Shown here: in pieces, positions 16,808-25,573 of the stretch
Layout: the number at the start of each line of letters is the position of its first letter
Numbering within the stretch: the first letter of the stretch is position 1
Assembly: GCF_000819885.1 (NCBI RefSeq)
Contig: NZ_CDBO01000016.1
Coordinates: 1-48,738, forward strand
Direction: 5' to 3'
Origin: Aeromonas fluvialis
GTDB lineage: Bacteria; Pseudomonadota; Gammaproteobacteria; Enterobacterales; Aeromonadaceae
DNA length: 48,738 nt
Position numbers and translations under genes: made by a program
Notes under the pieces: model-generated
What the model was told of the DNA's origin: nothing
The model's database searches: none
Seen by the model: the letters and a program-made list of their open reading frames with translations, nothing else

Positions 16808-17257
16808 ATGCCAACAGGCGAAAACAGGAAATCTCTGGGCCCCCTGGCCATTGCGGGTGTCGCGCCTTACCAGGAAAAGCCGGGTGAGGAGTACATGAAT
16901 GACCAACAGAAGGCGCATTTTCGCAAGATCCTGGGTGCCTGGCGCAACCAACTGATGCAGGAAGTTGATCGTACCGTCGACCATATGAAAGACGAGGCTG
17001 CCAACTTCCCGGATCTCGTGGATCGTGCCGCGCAAGAAGAAGAGTTCGCTCTTGAACTGCGTACCCGCGACCGTGAACGCAAGCTGATCAAGAAGATCGA
17101 GAAGACCTTGCAGCTGCTGGAAGATGACGACTTCGGTTACTGCGAGCACTGCGGTATCGAGATCGGTATCCGCCGTCTGGAAGCCCGTCCGACCGCCGAT
17201 CTCTGTGTCGATTGCAAGACACTGGCCGAGATCAAGGAAAAACAGATGGCCGGTTGA
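16808..17257 (+). CDS. dksA: RNA polymerase-binding transcription factor DksA
   Basis: This encodes 149 aa. A coiled-coil domain (about residues 35-110) carries tip residues in the [19 protein letters not shown] stretch, with the aspartates that enter the polymerase secondary channel. The zinc finger is complete: CEHC, 17 residues, then CVDC. A C-terminal helix ends in REKQMAG-like EIKEKQMAG. It acts with (p)ppGpp, made by RelA at 39526-41739, to reprogramme rRNA and amino-acid promoters. The ATG follows GGAGACAGGGC. The gene is followed by a terminator and then gluQ, as in E. coli and Shigella. Confidence 0.98.
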   Translation: MPTGENRKSLGPLAIAGVAPYQEKPGEEYMNDQQKAHFRKILGAWRNQLMQEVDRTVDHMKDEAANFPDLVDRAAQEEEFALELRTRDRERKLIKKIEKTLQLLEDDDFGYCEHCGIEIGIRRLEARPTADLCVDCKTLAEIKEKQMAG

Positions 17258-17277
17258 TCCCGACCCTCTGGTATATG

Positions 17278-17306
17278 AAAAAGGGAGCTCGCGGGCTCCC
17301 TTTTTT
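17278..17306 (+). terminator. Terminator between dksA and gluQ
   Basis: GGGAGC / GCTCCC with a 6-nt loop, flanked by A5 and T6. In Shigella a terminator at this position is known to limit gluQ expression from the dksA promoter. The same layout here suggests leaky read-through. Confidence 0.85.
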
Positions 17307-17368
17307 ATTGAGCTTTTGGCGGTCGCGCCCCAGAATGCAGCCTCAATGAATCGCTTACCCGAACAGCC

Positions 17369-18277
17369 ATGCCAGTGAATCCCCTGTCTTCACCCCTTGC
17401 ACGTCCCTATGTCGGCCGCTTTGCCCCCTCACCCTCAGGCCCGCTCCACTTCGGTTCGCTGATCGCCGCCCTTGGCAGTTTTTTGCAGGCCAGAGCGCAA
17501 CAGGGACGCTGGCTGGTTCGCATCGAAGATATCGATCCGCCGCGGGAGATGGCGGGGGCGGCCGACCTGATCCTCAAAACCCTTGAGGCCTATGGTCTGG
17601 TGTGGGATGGGGAGGTGATGTTCCAGAGCGTGCGCCACGGCCGCTATGACGAAATCATCGACCAGCTCTATCGGGCCGGCGATCTCTACTGGTGCCGCTG
17701 TACCCGGCGCGAAATCATGGCGAGCGGTGGCTTTTACAACGGCCACTGCCGCACCTTGGGGCTGACGGCAGAGGGATCTGCCGCCCGCTTGCGCCAGCAC
17801 CACCCGGTCTACCACTTCGATGATCGCTTGCAGGGCCATATCGCGGTGCCGGCGGCGCTCGCCGAGGAGGATTTTATTATCCGCCGCCGCGACGGGCTCT
17901 ACGCCTATAACCTGGCGGTGGTGGTGGATGACATGGACTGCGGCATTACCGAGATAGTGCGCGGGGCCGATCTGCTGGAGCCCACGGTGCGCCAGATTGC
18001 CCTCTACCAGACCCTGGGGGCACCGGTGCCCGACTGGATGCATCTGCCTCTGGCGGTGCTGGCCGATGGCAACAAGCTATCCAAGCAGAACCATGCGCCG
18101 GCATTGGCGCAGGATGAGGTGCGCCCCGCCCTGTGGCAGGCGCTGCACTTCCTCGGTCAGTGCCCGCCCCCCGAGCTGATGGAAAGCAGGATCGACGAGA
18201 TGATTGGCTGGGGCATCGCCCACTGGCAGCTTGAACGGGTGCCAGCCTGCCAGAAGATCCCGCTGGACCTTGAGTAA
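17369..18277 (+). CDS. gluQ: Glutamyl-Q tRNA(Asp) synthetase
   Basis: This encodes 302 aa, a truncated paralogue of glutamyl-tRNA synthetase without an anticodon-binding domain. It attaches glutamate to queuosine in tRNA(Asp). The HIGH-like motif is [13 protein letters not shown] and the KMSKS-like motif is [10 protein letters not shown]. The zinc-site residues CRCTRREI...GHCR are present. The start at 17369 lacks a strong Shine-Dalgarno; a GTG 9 nt later is an alternative. Expression probably depends partly on read-through from dksA. Confidence 0.93.
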   Translation: MPVNPLSSPLARPYVGRFAPSPSGPLHFGSLIAALGSFLQARAQQGRWLVRIEDIDPPREMAGAADLILKTLEAYGLVWDGEVMFQSVRHGRYDEIIDQLYRAGDLYWCRCTRREIMASGGFYNGHCRTLGLTAEGSAARLRQHHPVYHFDDRLQGHIAVPAALAEEDFIIRRRDGLYAYNLAVVVDDMDCGITEIVRGADLLEPTVRQIALYQTLGAPVPDWMHLPLAVLADGNKLSKQNHAPALAQDEVRPALWQALHFLGQCPPPELMESRIDEMIGWGIAHWQLERVPACQKIPLDLE

Positions 18278-18320
18278 AGAGGGCTGGTTTTCGTGTAATA
18301 AGGGGTGAGCTGGTGCAGAT

Positions 18321-18600
18321 AGCCCGCTATTTTTTGGCTCGGTTTGATTCAAATGAGCTGAAGTAGTCACATGGTTTTTCATTTGGTCAGGCGTAAGCTA
18401 TGCGCAGGTAGACCGCTATTTTTTGGCTCGATTTGATTCAAATGAGCTGAAGTAGTCACATGGTTTTTCATTTGGTCAGGCGTAAGCTATGCGCAGGTAG
18501 CCCGCTATTTTTTGGCTCGGTTTGATTCAAATGAGCTGAAGTAGTCACATGGTTTTTCATTTGGTCAGGCGTGAGCTATGATAGGCCGCTATTTTTTTGG
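18321..18600 (+). repeat. Three 89-bp tandem repeats plus partial units between gluQ and pcnB
   Basis: Units begin at 18321, 18410 and 18499 (period 89) and are nearly identical. Unit 2 has a few substitutions, for example GACCGCT for GCCCGCT and ATTTGATTC for GTTTGATTC. A degenerate partial unit starts near 18583 after a 5-nt shortening, and a diverged part-unit precedes the array (18303-18320). Each unit has a TTTGATTCAAA dyad and AT-rich tracts. On the minus strand each full unit spells a 30-codon ORF joined to the next by an ATGA overlap. The 358-bp gap between gluQ and pcnB holds only this array and the pcnB leader. Confidence 0.95.
18379..18560 (-). other. Two chained 30-codon micro-ORFs within the 89-bp repeats
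   Basis: The frames 18468-18560 and 18379-18471 each encode a 30-residue peptide starting MKNHVTTSAHLNQ and ending HSLRLTK. They differ by one residue (Thr/Ile 14). Each stop overlaps the next ATG as ATGA, so the 93-nt ORF minus 4 nt gives the 89-bp period. A third frame begins at 18382 with the same first 21 residues but diverges and runs antisense into gluQ. No Shine-Dalgarno is visible, so translation is doubtful. Confidence 0.3.
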
Positions 18601-18625
18601 CCTCCCGTCAATTTGAAGTCATAAC

Positions 18626-18638
18626 GAGGTGTACCATT
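18626..18638 (+). promoter_or_regulatory. Ribosome-binding site and AUU start of pcnB
   Basis: GAGGTG at 18626-18631 is followed 4 nt later by ATT at 18636. The downstream codons ([12 protein letters not shown]) align residue for residue with the start of E. coli PcnB, which is known to begin at AUU. Confidence 0.8.
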
Positions 18639-20096
18639 TTTTCCCAGATCGCAAACTTTTGCCGCAAAGTGCTCGGCAAGGAAGACGGCGAGCAGTCGGT
18701 GGAGTCCCCCACTCCGGCCCGTGTCGCCGGGCAACGTCGTACCTTAAGCCGTGATCAGCACCCTATTTCGCGCAAAGAGATCAGCGAGAATGCACTCAAG
18801 GTGCTCTATCGCCTGAACAAAGGGGGCTATGAGGCCTACCTGGTCGGCGGCGGAGTCCGGGATCTGCTGCTCGGGAAGAGGCCCAAGGATTTCGACATCG
18901 CCACCGATGCGACGCCGGAGCAGATCAAGTCACTGTTCAGCAACTGCCGCCTGATCGGCCGCCGCTTCCGCCTGGCCCACATTGTCTTTGGTCGTGACGT
19001 GATCGAAGTGGCCACCTTCCGGGGTCACCACCATCAGGTCAATACCAGCAAACATGTGTCGGCCCAGTCTGATGAAGGCATGCTGCTGCGCGACAACGTC
19101 TACGGCACCATCGAAGAGGATGCCGAGCGCCGCGACTTCACCGTCAACGCCCTCTACTACAGCGCCAAAGATTTCACCCTGCACGATTTCGAAGGGGGTC
19201 TGGAAGATCTGGCCGAGCGCAAGCTGGAGCTGATCGGCGATCCCGAGACCCGCTACCGCGAAGACCCGGTGCGGATGCTGCGCGCCGTGCGCTTTGCCGC
19301 CAAGCTGGAGATGACCATCAGCCCGCGTACCGCCGCGCCCATTCAGGAGCTGGCGCCGCTGCTGCAGGATATTCCGGCGGCCCGCCTGTTTGAGGAGACC
19401 CTCAAGCTGTTCCTGGCTGGCGACGGTCTGGCGACCTACAAGCTGCTGCGCGAGTATGGTCTGTTCCAGCAGCTGTTCCCGCAAGTGGCGGCGCTGTTTA
19501 CCCCGCACGGCAACTCGCCCTACGAGCAGTTTATCGAGCAGGCACTGATCGATACCGACACCCGCGTCCGCGAAGATAAGCGCGTCACTCCCGCCTTCCT
19601 CTATGCCACCCTGCTGTGGGGCTGCGTCGAGGCCCGTGGTCGGGTGCTGGAGAACGAGAGCGGCCTGCCCTGGTATGACGCCTTCATGCTGGCGATCAAC
19701 GAGGTGCTGGACAATCAGGTGCGGATCATCGCCGTTCCCCGCCGTTTCACCACCGATGTCCGCGACATCTGGGCACTGCAACAGCGCCTGACCCGTCGTC
19801 AGGGTCGTCACCCCGAGCGCGCCATGGAACATCCCAAGTTCCGCGCGGCATTCGATTTCCTGTTGCTGCGCAACCGGGTCGAACGTGGCCTTGGCGAGCT
19901 GGCGAGCTGGTGGGAGCGCTATGTCGCCTCCAACCCGGATGTGCGCCCGCAACTGCAGCGTGAAGCGACTCGCCGCCCGGCAAGTGGTGAGCGAGCCCCG
20001 GCCGGTGAGGCCCGTAGCAACGATAGCGAGAAGCGCAGCAGCAACAGCCGCAACCGTCGTCGCCCCCGCCGTCGCAAGCCGAAAACCGCCGAGTAA
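18636..20096 (+). CDS. pcnB: Poly(A) polymerase I, with AUU initiation codon
   Basis: This encodes 486 aa. The protein adds 3' poly(A) tails that promote RNA decay. The nucleotidyltransferase core has [22 protein letters not shown] with the DxD aspartates; [11 protein letters not shown] and [24 protein letters not shown] follow. The Arg/Lys-rich C-terminal tail ([16 protein letters not shown]) is typical. The only upstream in-frame start is a TTG at 18597 inside the repeat edge with no ribosome-binding site. The AUU at 18636 fits both the Shine-Dalgarno and the E. coli N-terminus. The weak start limits PcnB synthesis in E. coli, and the same control is inferred here. folK follows 11 bp later. 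Confidence 0.93.
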   Translation: MFSQIANFCRKVLGKEDGEQSVESPTPARVAGQRRTLSRDQHPISRKEISENALKVLYRLNKGGYEAYLVGGGVRDLLLGKRPKDFDIATDATPEQIKSLFSNCRLIGRRFRLAHIVFGRDVIEVATFRGHHHQVNTSKHVSAQSDEGMLLRDNVYGTIEEDAERRDFTVNALYYSAKDFTLHDFEGGLEDLAERKLELIGDPETRYREDPVRMLRAVRFAAKLEMTISPRTAAPIQELAPLLQDIPAARLFEETLKLFLAGDGLATYKLLREYGLFQQLFPQVAALFTPHGNSPYEQFIEQALIDTDTRVREDKRVTPAFLYATLLWGCVEARGRVLENESGLPWYDAFMLAINEVLDNQVRIIAVPRRFTTDVRDIWALQQRLTRRQGRHPERAMEHPKFRAAFDFLLLRNRVERGLGELASWWERYVASNPDVRPQLQREATRRPASGERAPAGEARSNDSEKRSSNSRNRRRPRRRKPKTAE

Positions 20097-20107
20097 CGCT
20101 CGCCGTG

Positions 20108-20617
20108 ATGACCGAGGTCTTCGTCGCCATTGGTTCCAACCTGTCTGACCCCTTGGGTCAGGCTGGTCGCGCCGTTGCCGCGCTGGCAATGTTGCCGGAA
20201 TCCGTGTTGATGCAGGCCTCGTCCTTTTACAGCAGCCGCCCCATGGGCCCTGCAGACCAACCGGACTACGTCAATGCCGTGGTCCGGCTCAATACCCGGC
20301 TCGCGCCCCTTGCGCTGCTGGATAAATTACAAAAAATCGAGCTGGAACAGGGACGTGTGCGCAAGGATGAGCGGTGGGGGCCGAGAACGCTTGATCTCGA
20401 TCTGCTGCTCTATGGGGATCAGGTGATCAACCATGAGCGCCTCATCGTACCCCACTACGGCATGAAGGAGCGAGAGTTCGTACTGCTGCCCCTCGCCGAA
20501 ATCGCGCCTGCTCTGGTGCTGCCCTGCGGCACCCCGCTCGCCCTACTGGTTGCCCACTGCCCGCACAATGATTTGGCCATCATTGCCCCGCGTGCAGACG
20601 TACAGGAGCCTCTATGA
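20108..20617 (+). CDS. folK: 2-amino-4-hydroxy-6-hydroxymethyldihydropteridine diphosphokinase
   Basis: This encodes 169 aa. HPPK transfers pyrophosphate from ATP in folate synthesis. The signature is [15 protein letters not shown] with the two metal-binding aspartates. The N-terminal [15 protein letters not shown] and [16 protein letters not shown] are family-typical. The ATG at 20108 directly follows a GTG; either could be used. It overlaps panB by 4 nt (ATGA), so pcnB-folK-panB form one unit. Confidence 0.96.
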   Translation: MTEVFVAIGSNLSDPLGQAGRAVAALAMLPESVLMQASSFYSSRPMGPADQPDYVNAVVRLNTRLAPLALLDKLQKIELEQGRVRKDERWGPRTLDLDLLLYGDQVINHERLIVPHYGMKEREFVLLPLAEIAPALVLPCGTPLALLVAHCPHNDLAIIAPRADVQEPL

Positions 20618-21408
20618 GCAAGATCACCACCGCCAACCTGCTGAAGATGAAGCAGGAGGGTCAAAAGTTCACCGCCATCACCGCCTATGACGCCACCTTT
20701 GCCAAGCTGTTCGACGACGAGGGGGCCCACGTGCTGCTCATCGGCGACTCGCTGGGTATGGTGCTGCAAGGGGGTCAGGATACCCTGGCGGTCAACATGG
20801 ATGAGATGGTCTATCACACCCGCTGTGTGGCGCGCGGTGCCAGCAAGGCGCTGGTGGTCGCCGACATGCCCTTCATGAGCTACGCCACCCCGGAACAGAC
20901 TTACCAGAACGCCGCTCGCCTGATGGCCGCCGGTGCCCGCATGGTGAAGATGGAAGGGGGCGACTGGCTGTGTGACTCCATCCGCCACCTCACCCGCAAC
21001 GGGGTGCCGGTGTGTGGTCACCTCGGCCTCACCCCGCAATCTGTCCATGTCTTTGGTGGCTTCAAGGTGCAGGGGCGCGACGAGTTTCAGGCCCAGGAGA
21101 TCTACCGTCAGGCCCTCGAACTGCAAGCGGCCGGTATCCAGCTGCTGGTGCTCGAGTGTGTGCCCACTGCGCTGGCCGAGCGCATCACCAAGGCGCTACG
21201 CATTCCGGTGATCGGTATCGGTGCCGGCCCCGCGACCGATGGCCAGATCCTGGTGATGCACGACGCCTTTGGTGTCACCTCGGGCTATGTACCCAAGTTC
21301 ACCAAGAACTTCCTGGCCGAGACCGGCGATGTGCGTGCCGCCATCCGCCTCTATGTCCAGCAGGTGAGCGAGGGAAGCTTCCCCGGCCCCGAGCACAGCT
21401 TCAACTGA
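20614..21408 (+). CDS. panB: 3-methyl-2-oxobutanoate hydroxymethyltransferase
   Basis: This encodes 264 aa. It makes ketopantoate from ketoisovalerate and methylenetetrahydrofolate, the first committed step to pantothenate. [39 protein letters not shown] and [20 protein letters not shown] are family motifs that include the Mg-binding aspartates and catalytic glutamate region. The start overlaps the folK stop. A GC-rich hairpin separates it from panC. Confidence 0.97.
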   Translation: MSKITTANLLKMKQEGQKFTAITAYDATFAKLFDDEGAHVLLIGDSLGMVLQGGQDTLAVNMDEMVYHTRCVARGASKALVVADMPFMSYATPEQTYQNAARLMAAGARMVKMEGGDWLCDSIRHLTRNGVPVCGHLGLTPQSVHVFGGFKVQGRDEFQAQEIYRQALELQAAGIQLLVLECVPTALAERITKALRIPVIGIGAGPATDGQILVMHDAFGVTSGYVPKFTKNFLAETGDVRAAIRLYVQQVSEGSFPGPEHSFN

Positions 21409-21424
21409 TCTAGACTGCCATACG

Positions 21425-21446
21425 ACGGGGGCTGCGGCCCCCGTCT
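21425..21446 (+). terminator. Hairpin between panB and panC
   Basis: ACGGGGGC pairs with GCCCCCGT around a short GC loop, followed by a weak TCTCTCCTT tail. It may partially terminate folK-panB transcription before panC. Confidence 0.5.
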
Positions 21447-21510
21447 CTCCTTGTCAGCCTCGCATATTTAACCCGTCTCTCTTTTTGATTTATCGGAAGG
21501 TGAACTGCTG

Positions 21511-22368
21511 ATGTTGGTTGTAAATAATCCCGTCGCTCTGCGTGAGCAGATCAGCCAATGGCGCCGTGAAGGGCGTGCCATCGCATTCGTGCCCACCATG
21601 GGCAACCTGCATCAGGGCCATCTGTCCCTGGTGAAAGAGGCGCACAGCCACGCCGAGAAAGTGGTGGTCAGCATCTTCGTCAACCCGATGCAGTTCGACA
21701 AGGCCGAGGATCTTGCCAACTACCCGCGCACTCTGGAGCAGGATTGCGCTGCGCTGGAAGCGGCCGGCGTCGACATGGTGTTCACCCCGACCCCGGAGAT
21801 CATGTATCCCAACGGGCTGGCGAGCCAGACCTTCGTCGAGGTGCCGGGCCTCTCCGGTCTGCTGGAAGGGGCACTGCGACCCGGACACTTCCGTGGGGTC
21901 AGCACCGTGGTCACCAAGTTGTTCAATCTGGTTCAGCCGGATGTGGCCTGCTTTGGCCAGAAGGATTACCAGCAGCTTGCGCTTATTCGCAAGATGGTGG
22001 CCGACATGGCGATGCCCATCGAGATCGTCGGCGTGCCTACCGTGCGGGCCGAAGACGGGTTGGCGCTCTCTTCACGCAACGGCTACCTGACTGCCGCCGA
22101 GCGGGCCATTGCCCCCGAGCTGGCGCGCACCATGAACTGGATCGCCGAGCAGATTGAAGCGGGTGACCACCACCTGCCATCCTTGGTGGCGCAGGCCAGT
22201 CAGCGTCTCGGCAACGCCGGTTTTCGTACTGATGCCATCGACATCGTCGATGCTGCCTCCCTCGAATCTGCCACTGACGAGAGCGTGCAGCTGGTGATCC
22301 TGATGGCGGCTTATCTCGGCAAGGCCCGTTTGATCGACAACTGCGTCGTGTCGCTTCAGCCAGCCTGA
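21511..22368 (+). CDS. panC: Pantothenate synthetase
   Basis: This encodes 285 aa. It joins pantoate and beta-alanine with ATP. The HIGH motif is [12 protein letters not shown], followed by [10 protein letters not shown]. The KMSKS-like motif is [18 protein letters not shown] lies upstream of the ATG. In E. coli panD, which makes beta-alanine, follows closely; here an ABM-domain gene takes that position and panD is not in the window. Confidence 0.97.
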   Translation: MLVVNNPVALREQISQWRREGRAIAFVPTMGNLHQGHLSLVKEAHSHAEKVVVSIFVNPMQFDKAEDLANYPRTLEQDCAALEAAGVDMVFTPTPEIMYPNGLASQTFVEVPGLSGLLEGALRPGHFRGVSTVVTKLFNLVQPDVACFGQKDYQQLALIRKMVADMAMPIEIVGVPTVRAEDGLALSSRNGYLTAAERAIAPELARTMNWIAEQIEAGDHHLPSLVAQASQRLGNAGFRTDAIDIVDAASLESATDESVQLVILMAAYLGKARLIDNCVVSLQPA

Positions 22369-22392
22369 ATCAGCCACAACAAGGAGTATTTC

Positions 22393-22740
22393 ATGTCCAA
22401 GAAGGTATATTGCATTGCCCAGTTCCAGCCCAAGCCGGGCCAGGAGCAAGCCCTGTTTCAGGTGTTGCAGGCCCTTGAGCCCAATACCCTGCGCGAAGAT
22501 GGCTGCCAGCAATACATAGTCACCCGCCACATCCCCAGCCCGTTTGCCGAAGGGGAGAGCTTCCCCATCGTTTTCAACGAGATCTGGCGTGACATGGCCA
22601 GCTTCGAAGCACATTGCCAGCGCGCGGAAATCAAAGCCTTCTTCGAGCGTTACTGCCTGGCCGATGATGGTCTGGCCGCCAAGTGGAATGTCTGCGTCTA
22701 CAGTGATGAGCCGGCGGAGTACGACGCCCCCAAGCTCTGA
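22393..22740 (+). CDS. Antibiotic-biosynthesis-monooxygenase (ABM/YgiN-like) domain protein
   Basis: This encodes 115 aa forming one ferredoxin-like alpha-beta domain. YCIAQFQPKPGQEQALFQVLQAL, DGCQQYIVTRH and FNEIWRDMASFEAHCQ are ABM-like. Related proteins such as YgiN act on quinols or have unknown substrates. AAGGAG precedes the ATG. It lies 24 bp after panC and ends at a strong terminator, so it is probably in the panC transcript, although a metabolic link to pantothenate is not evident. Confidence 0.75.
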   Translation: MSKKVYCIAQFQPKPGQEQALFQVLQALEPNTLREDGCQQYIVTRHIPSPFAEGESFPIVFNEIWRDMASFEAHCQRAEIKAFFERYCLADDGLAAKWNVCVYSDEPAEYDAPKL

Positions 22741-22760
22741 TCTGAATGGCACTGACCATA

Positions 22761-22792
22761 AGAGAGAAGCCCGCAGTAGCGGGCTTCTCTCT
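22761..22792 (+). terminator. Terminator of the panC-ABM unit
   Basis: A perfect 14-bp stem, AGAGAGAAGCCCGC / GCGGGCTTCTCTCT, with an AGTA loop, 20 nt past the stop. Confidence 0.9.
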
Positions 22793-22882
22793 TATCTGCG
22801 GTGCAGCCTTTTTGGCGGTGTAGTGGTTGAGCCCATACTTGGCGAAGCCGCAGTAGAACACCAGGGGACGGACGTCTCCTCA

Positions 22883-22970
22883 CCCGGCAGTCTCAGGGAC
22901 TGCTCCGGCGTAGCGCTTCCCTCGACGAGCAATTCCCGATTGGGCCGCAATCTGTTTGACTGGCACCGGG
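22883..22970 (-). ncRNA. Candidate structured RNA in the panC-yadH gap
   Basis: On the minus strand an 88-nt region folds as a three-way junction. P1 pairs CCCGG (then a 3-nt bulge) CAGTC with GACTGCCGGG. P2 is GATTG-CGGCC-CAATC. P3 pairs GGGA and TGCTC with GAGCA and TCCC, capped by GCG-CTA-CGC. The pieces AATCGGGAA and AGTCCCTGAGACTGCC recall parts of the cobalamin riboswitch (AATAGGGAA; AGYC...GAGAC.TGCC), but the highly conserved CCCGC-ACTGT block is missing. The 309-bp gap otherwise holds only terminators and no convincing gene. The pairing is seen; any function is inference. Confidence 0.35.
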
Positions 22971-23006
22971 CCACTCTTTTCCGTATTTGCAAAACCTCAT
23001 GGCCAT

Positions 23007-23033
23007 AAAAAAGGCGCCCTGAATGGCGCCCTT
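23007..23033 (-). terminator. Terminator of yadGH
   Basis: On the minus strand GGCGCC / GGCGCC with a short loop is followed by TTTTTT, 17 nt past the permease stop. Confidence 0.85.
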
Positions 23034-23049
23034 GGCTGGATGGCATGGC

Positions 23050-23823
23050 TCAGTGGCGCAGCCCGGTGCCGCGAGAGATGAGCCACCAGGCGACACCGTA
23101 GAGTGCCAGGATAAAGCCGATGATGATGAGGTAGGCGGTGCCGAGCGGCACGTCGGAGATGCCGAGGAAGCCGTAACGGAACGCGTTCACCATATAGATG
23201 ATGGGATTCACCTGAGAGGCCGCCTGCCAGACGGGAGGTAGCAGGCTGATGGAGTAGAAGACCCCGCCCAGATAGGTGAGCGGCGTCAGCACGAAGGTGG
23301 GGATGATGCTGATGTCGTCGAAGGTCTTGGCAAACACCGCGTTGATGAGGCCCCCCAGCGAGAAGAGGATCGCGGTGAGCAGTACGGTGAAGCAGACGCT
23401 GAACAGATGGTGGATCTGCAGCGGCACGAAGAACAGCGACACCAGGGTGACGATAAGGCCGACACAGAGGCCGCGCGCCACGCCACCGCCCACGTAACCG
23501 GCGATGATGACGTAGTTGGGCACCGGCGCAACCAGCATCTCCTCGATATTGCGCTGGAACTTGGCGCTGAAGAAGGAGGAGGCGACGTTGGAGTAGGAGT
23601 TGGTGATCACCGACATCATGATGAGGCCGGGCACGATGAACTCCATGTAGGTGAAGCCGCCCATGTCACCGATGCGCGAACCGATCAGGTTGCCGAAGAT
23701 GACGAAGTAGAGGCTCATGGTGATGGCCGGTGGCACCAGGGTCTGGATCCAGATCCGGGTGAAGCGGCTCACCTCCTTGGCCAAAATGCTCTTGAAGGCA
23801 ATGTAATAGATGGCCAGATTCAT
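23050..23823 (-). CDS. yadH: ABC-2 type transporter permease, YadH-like
   Basis: This encodes 257 aa with six predicted membrane segments, for example TLVPPAITMSLYFVIFG, VLLTAILFSLGGLINAV and AYLIIIGFILALYGVAWW. The ABC-2 hallmark FIVPGLIMMSVITNSYSNVASSFF is present. The start overlaps the stop of the ATPase gene by 4 nt. E. coli YadGH is an exporter of unknown substrate near hpt and the pan genes, the same neighbourhood as here. Confidence 0.88.
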   Translation of the reverse strand: MNLAIYYIAFKSILAKEVSRFTRIWIQTLVPPAITMSLYFVIFGNLIGSRIGDMGGFTYMEFIVPGLIMMSVITNSYSNVASSFFSAKFQRNIEEMLVAPVPNYVIIAGYVGGGVARGLCVGLIVTLVSLFFVPLQIHHLFSVCFTVLLTAILFSLGGLINAVFAKTFDDISIIPTFVLTPLTYLGGVFYSISLLPPVWQAASQVNPIIYMVNAFRYGFLGISDVPLGTAYLIIIGFILALYGVAWWLISRGTGLRH

Positions 23824-24737
23824 GCTTTTCTCCCCTCTTCGACCAGATTGACGAACAGCTCTTCCAGCCGGTTGGCCTTGTTGCGCATACTTAGCACCTG
23901 CACCTGCTGGTTCGACAGCTGTTCGAACAGGCTGTTGAGTGACTGACTCTTGTCGAGATCCACCTCGAGGGTACGTTCATCCTGCATGCGGCCGTTGAAC
24001 TCTGGCACCTCAGGTACGGCAGAACCTGGCGCAAGGTCGAGCAGGAAGGTCTCGCGACCCAGCTTGCCCAGCAGATTCTTCATGCTGGTGTTCTCGATCA
24101 GACGACCCTTATCGATGATGCCGATGTTGCGGCAGAGCATCTCGGCCTCTTCCAGATAGTGGGTGGTGAGAATAATGGTGACACCCTGCTCGTTGAGATC
24201 CTTGAGGAAGGTCCACATGGAGCGACGGATCTCGATATCGACCCCGGCGGTCGGTTCATCGAGGATCAGCAGTTTGGGCTCGTGCATCAGGGCGCGGGCG
24301 ATCATCAGGCGGCGCTTCATGCCGCCGGAGAGGGTGCGGGCAGGCATGTCGCGCTTCTCCCACAGATCGAGCTGGCGCAGGTACTTCTCGGCGCGGATTT
24401 TCGCTTCCGCCTTGGGCACGCCGTAGAAACCGGCCTGATGGGTGACAATCTGGATCACCTTCTCGAACTGGCTGAAGTTGAACTCCTGCGGCACCAGCCC
24501 GAGCTGGGCCTTGGCCTGTTCCAGATCGCTGTCGATGTCGTAGCCAAACACCTTCACCTTGCCGGCGCTTTTGTTCACCAGCGAGCTGATGACACCGATG
24601 GTAGTGGATTTGCCGGCTCCGTTCGGGCCGAGCAGGGCGAAGAAATCGCCCTGCCTGACGGTAAGATCGATGCCTTTAAGGGCTTCAACGCCCCCCTGAT
24701 AGGTCTTTTTCAGGCCGCTGATTTCCAGTGCGTTCAT
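23820..24737 (-). CDS. yadG: ABC transporter ATP-binding protein, YadG-like
   Basis: This encodes 305 aa. Walker A is GPNGAGKST, the Q-loop is VPQEFNF, the signature is LSGGMKRRLMIARAL, Walker B is LLILDEPTAGVD and the H-loop is LTTHYLEEAE. About 80 C-terminal residues beyond the ATPase core are typical of ABC-2 exporters. The ATG at 24737 has AGAGGTTGCA upstream and gives the usual N-terminus (MNALEISGLKKTY); the longer frame crosses the hpt terminator. It is coupled to yadH. Confidence 0.9.
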   Translation of the reverse strand: MNALEISGLKKTYQGGVEALKGIDLTVRQGDFFALLGPNGAGKSTTIGVISSLVNKSAGKVKVFGYDIDSDLEQAKAQLGLVPQEFNFSQFEKVIQIVTHQAGFYGVPKAEAKIRAEKYLRQLDLWEKRDMPARTLSGGMKRRLMIARALMHEPKLLILDEPTAGVDIEIRRSMWTFLKDLNEQGVTIILTTHYLEEAEMLCRNIGIIDKGRLIENTSMKNLLGKLGRETFLLDLAPGSAVPEVPEFNGRMQDERTLEVDLDKSQSLNSLFEQLSNQQVQVLSMRNKANRLEELFVNLVEEGRKA

Positions 24738-24774
24738 TGCAACCTCTGTGGTGGTTGAATCCGGCTCGATACAG

Positions 24775-24795
24775 AAAAGGCGGCCAAGGCCGCCT
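24775..24795 (-). terminator. Terminator of hpt
   Basis: AGGCGGCC / GGCCGCCT followed on the minus strand by TTTTC, about 55 nt past the hpt stop. Confidence 0.75.
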
Positions 24796-24848
24796 GCACA
24801 GAGTAAAGGGCACCAGGCCACTTCATCCGTGGTATTTCTGAACCGGGC

Positions 24849-25379
24849 TTACTCCTGGGGTACCACTTTGCCGATAAACGGCAGGTTGCGGTACTTCTGG
24901 GCGTAGTCGATGCCACAGCCGACCACGAATTCGTCCGGGATGGCGAAGCCAATCCAGTCAACCGGCACCTGCACTTCGCGGCGGGAGGGTTTGTCCAGCA
25001 GGGTGCAGATGGCCAGGGATTTCGGCTCGCGCAGGGAGAGGATCTCGCGCACCTTGTTGAGGGTGTAACCGGTGTCGATGATGTCTTCGACGATCACCAC
25101 ATCCTTGCCCTTGATGTCGTCGTCCAGGTCTTTGAGGATGCGCACGTCACGGGTGCTGTGCATGCCGGAGCCGTAGCTGGAGGCGGTCATGAAGTCCAGG
25201 GTGATGGGCAGCTGGCACTGGCGGCAGAGGTCGGCCAGGAAGATGCAGGACCCGCGCAACAGCGCAATCATCACGACTTCGTCAGAACCCTGATAGCGGG
25301 CGGTGATCTCTTCACCCAATTTGGCGATCCGGGTGGCGACTTCAGCCTCGGAGATCATCACCTCGACGGTGTGTTTCAT
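24849..25379 (-). CDS. hpt: Hypoxanthine phosphoribosyltransferase
   Basis: This encodes 176 aa. It salvages hypoxanthine to IMP using PRPP. The PRPP loop with acidic pair is [29 protein letters not shown] and [15 protein letters not shown] are family-typical. The ATG at 25379 matches the E. coli start (MKHTVEVM); a GTG lies one codon upstream. It is divergent from litR, as hpt and hapR/luxR are in vibrios. Confidence 0.96.
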   Translation of the reverse strand: MKHTVEVMISEAEVATRIAKLGEEITARYQGSDEVVMIALLRGSCIFLADLCRQCQLPITLDFMTASSYGSGMHSTRDVRILKDLDDDIKGKDVVIVEDIIDTGYTLNKVREILSLREPKSLAICTLLDKPSRREVQVPVDWIGFAIPDEFVVGCGIDYAQKYRNLPFIGKVVPQE

Positions 25380-25553
25380 CACTTACTCCCATAAGGCCAA
25401 AGGGGATTTGGCCGTTCATGAATATCAAAACCGATGATTCTACCACTCATGTCGAAGGGTGCTAGAGATACGTGGTGCTTTTATCGGCTTATTTTAATTG
25501 ATAGAGTTAGCAGGCACTCAGGCATGATTAGTTAAAATACTATAAACACCATA

Positions 25554-25573
25554 ATCAATAACTATTAGTTGAT
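25554..25573. promoter_or_regulatory. Dyad upstream of litR, possible autoregulatory site
   Basis: ATCAA...TTGAT encloses an 11-bp inverted repeat AACTATTAGTT, ending 7 nt before the litR ATG. The outer arms resemble LuxR/HapR half-sites (TATTGAT) in everted order. No normal Shine-Dalgarno is visible here, which is common in genes under small-RNA control. Confidence 0.35.

Noticed and set aside
18321..18600. CRISPR array
   Set aside because: Units are contiguous head-to-tail 89-bp repeats without unique spacers, and no cas gene is nearby.
22883..22970. Calling this a cobalamin riboswitch outright
   Set aside because: The most conserved internal block (CCCGC-ACTGT type) is absent, the element is about half the usual length, and no B12-related gene follows. 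It is kept only as an RNA candidate.
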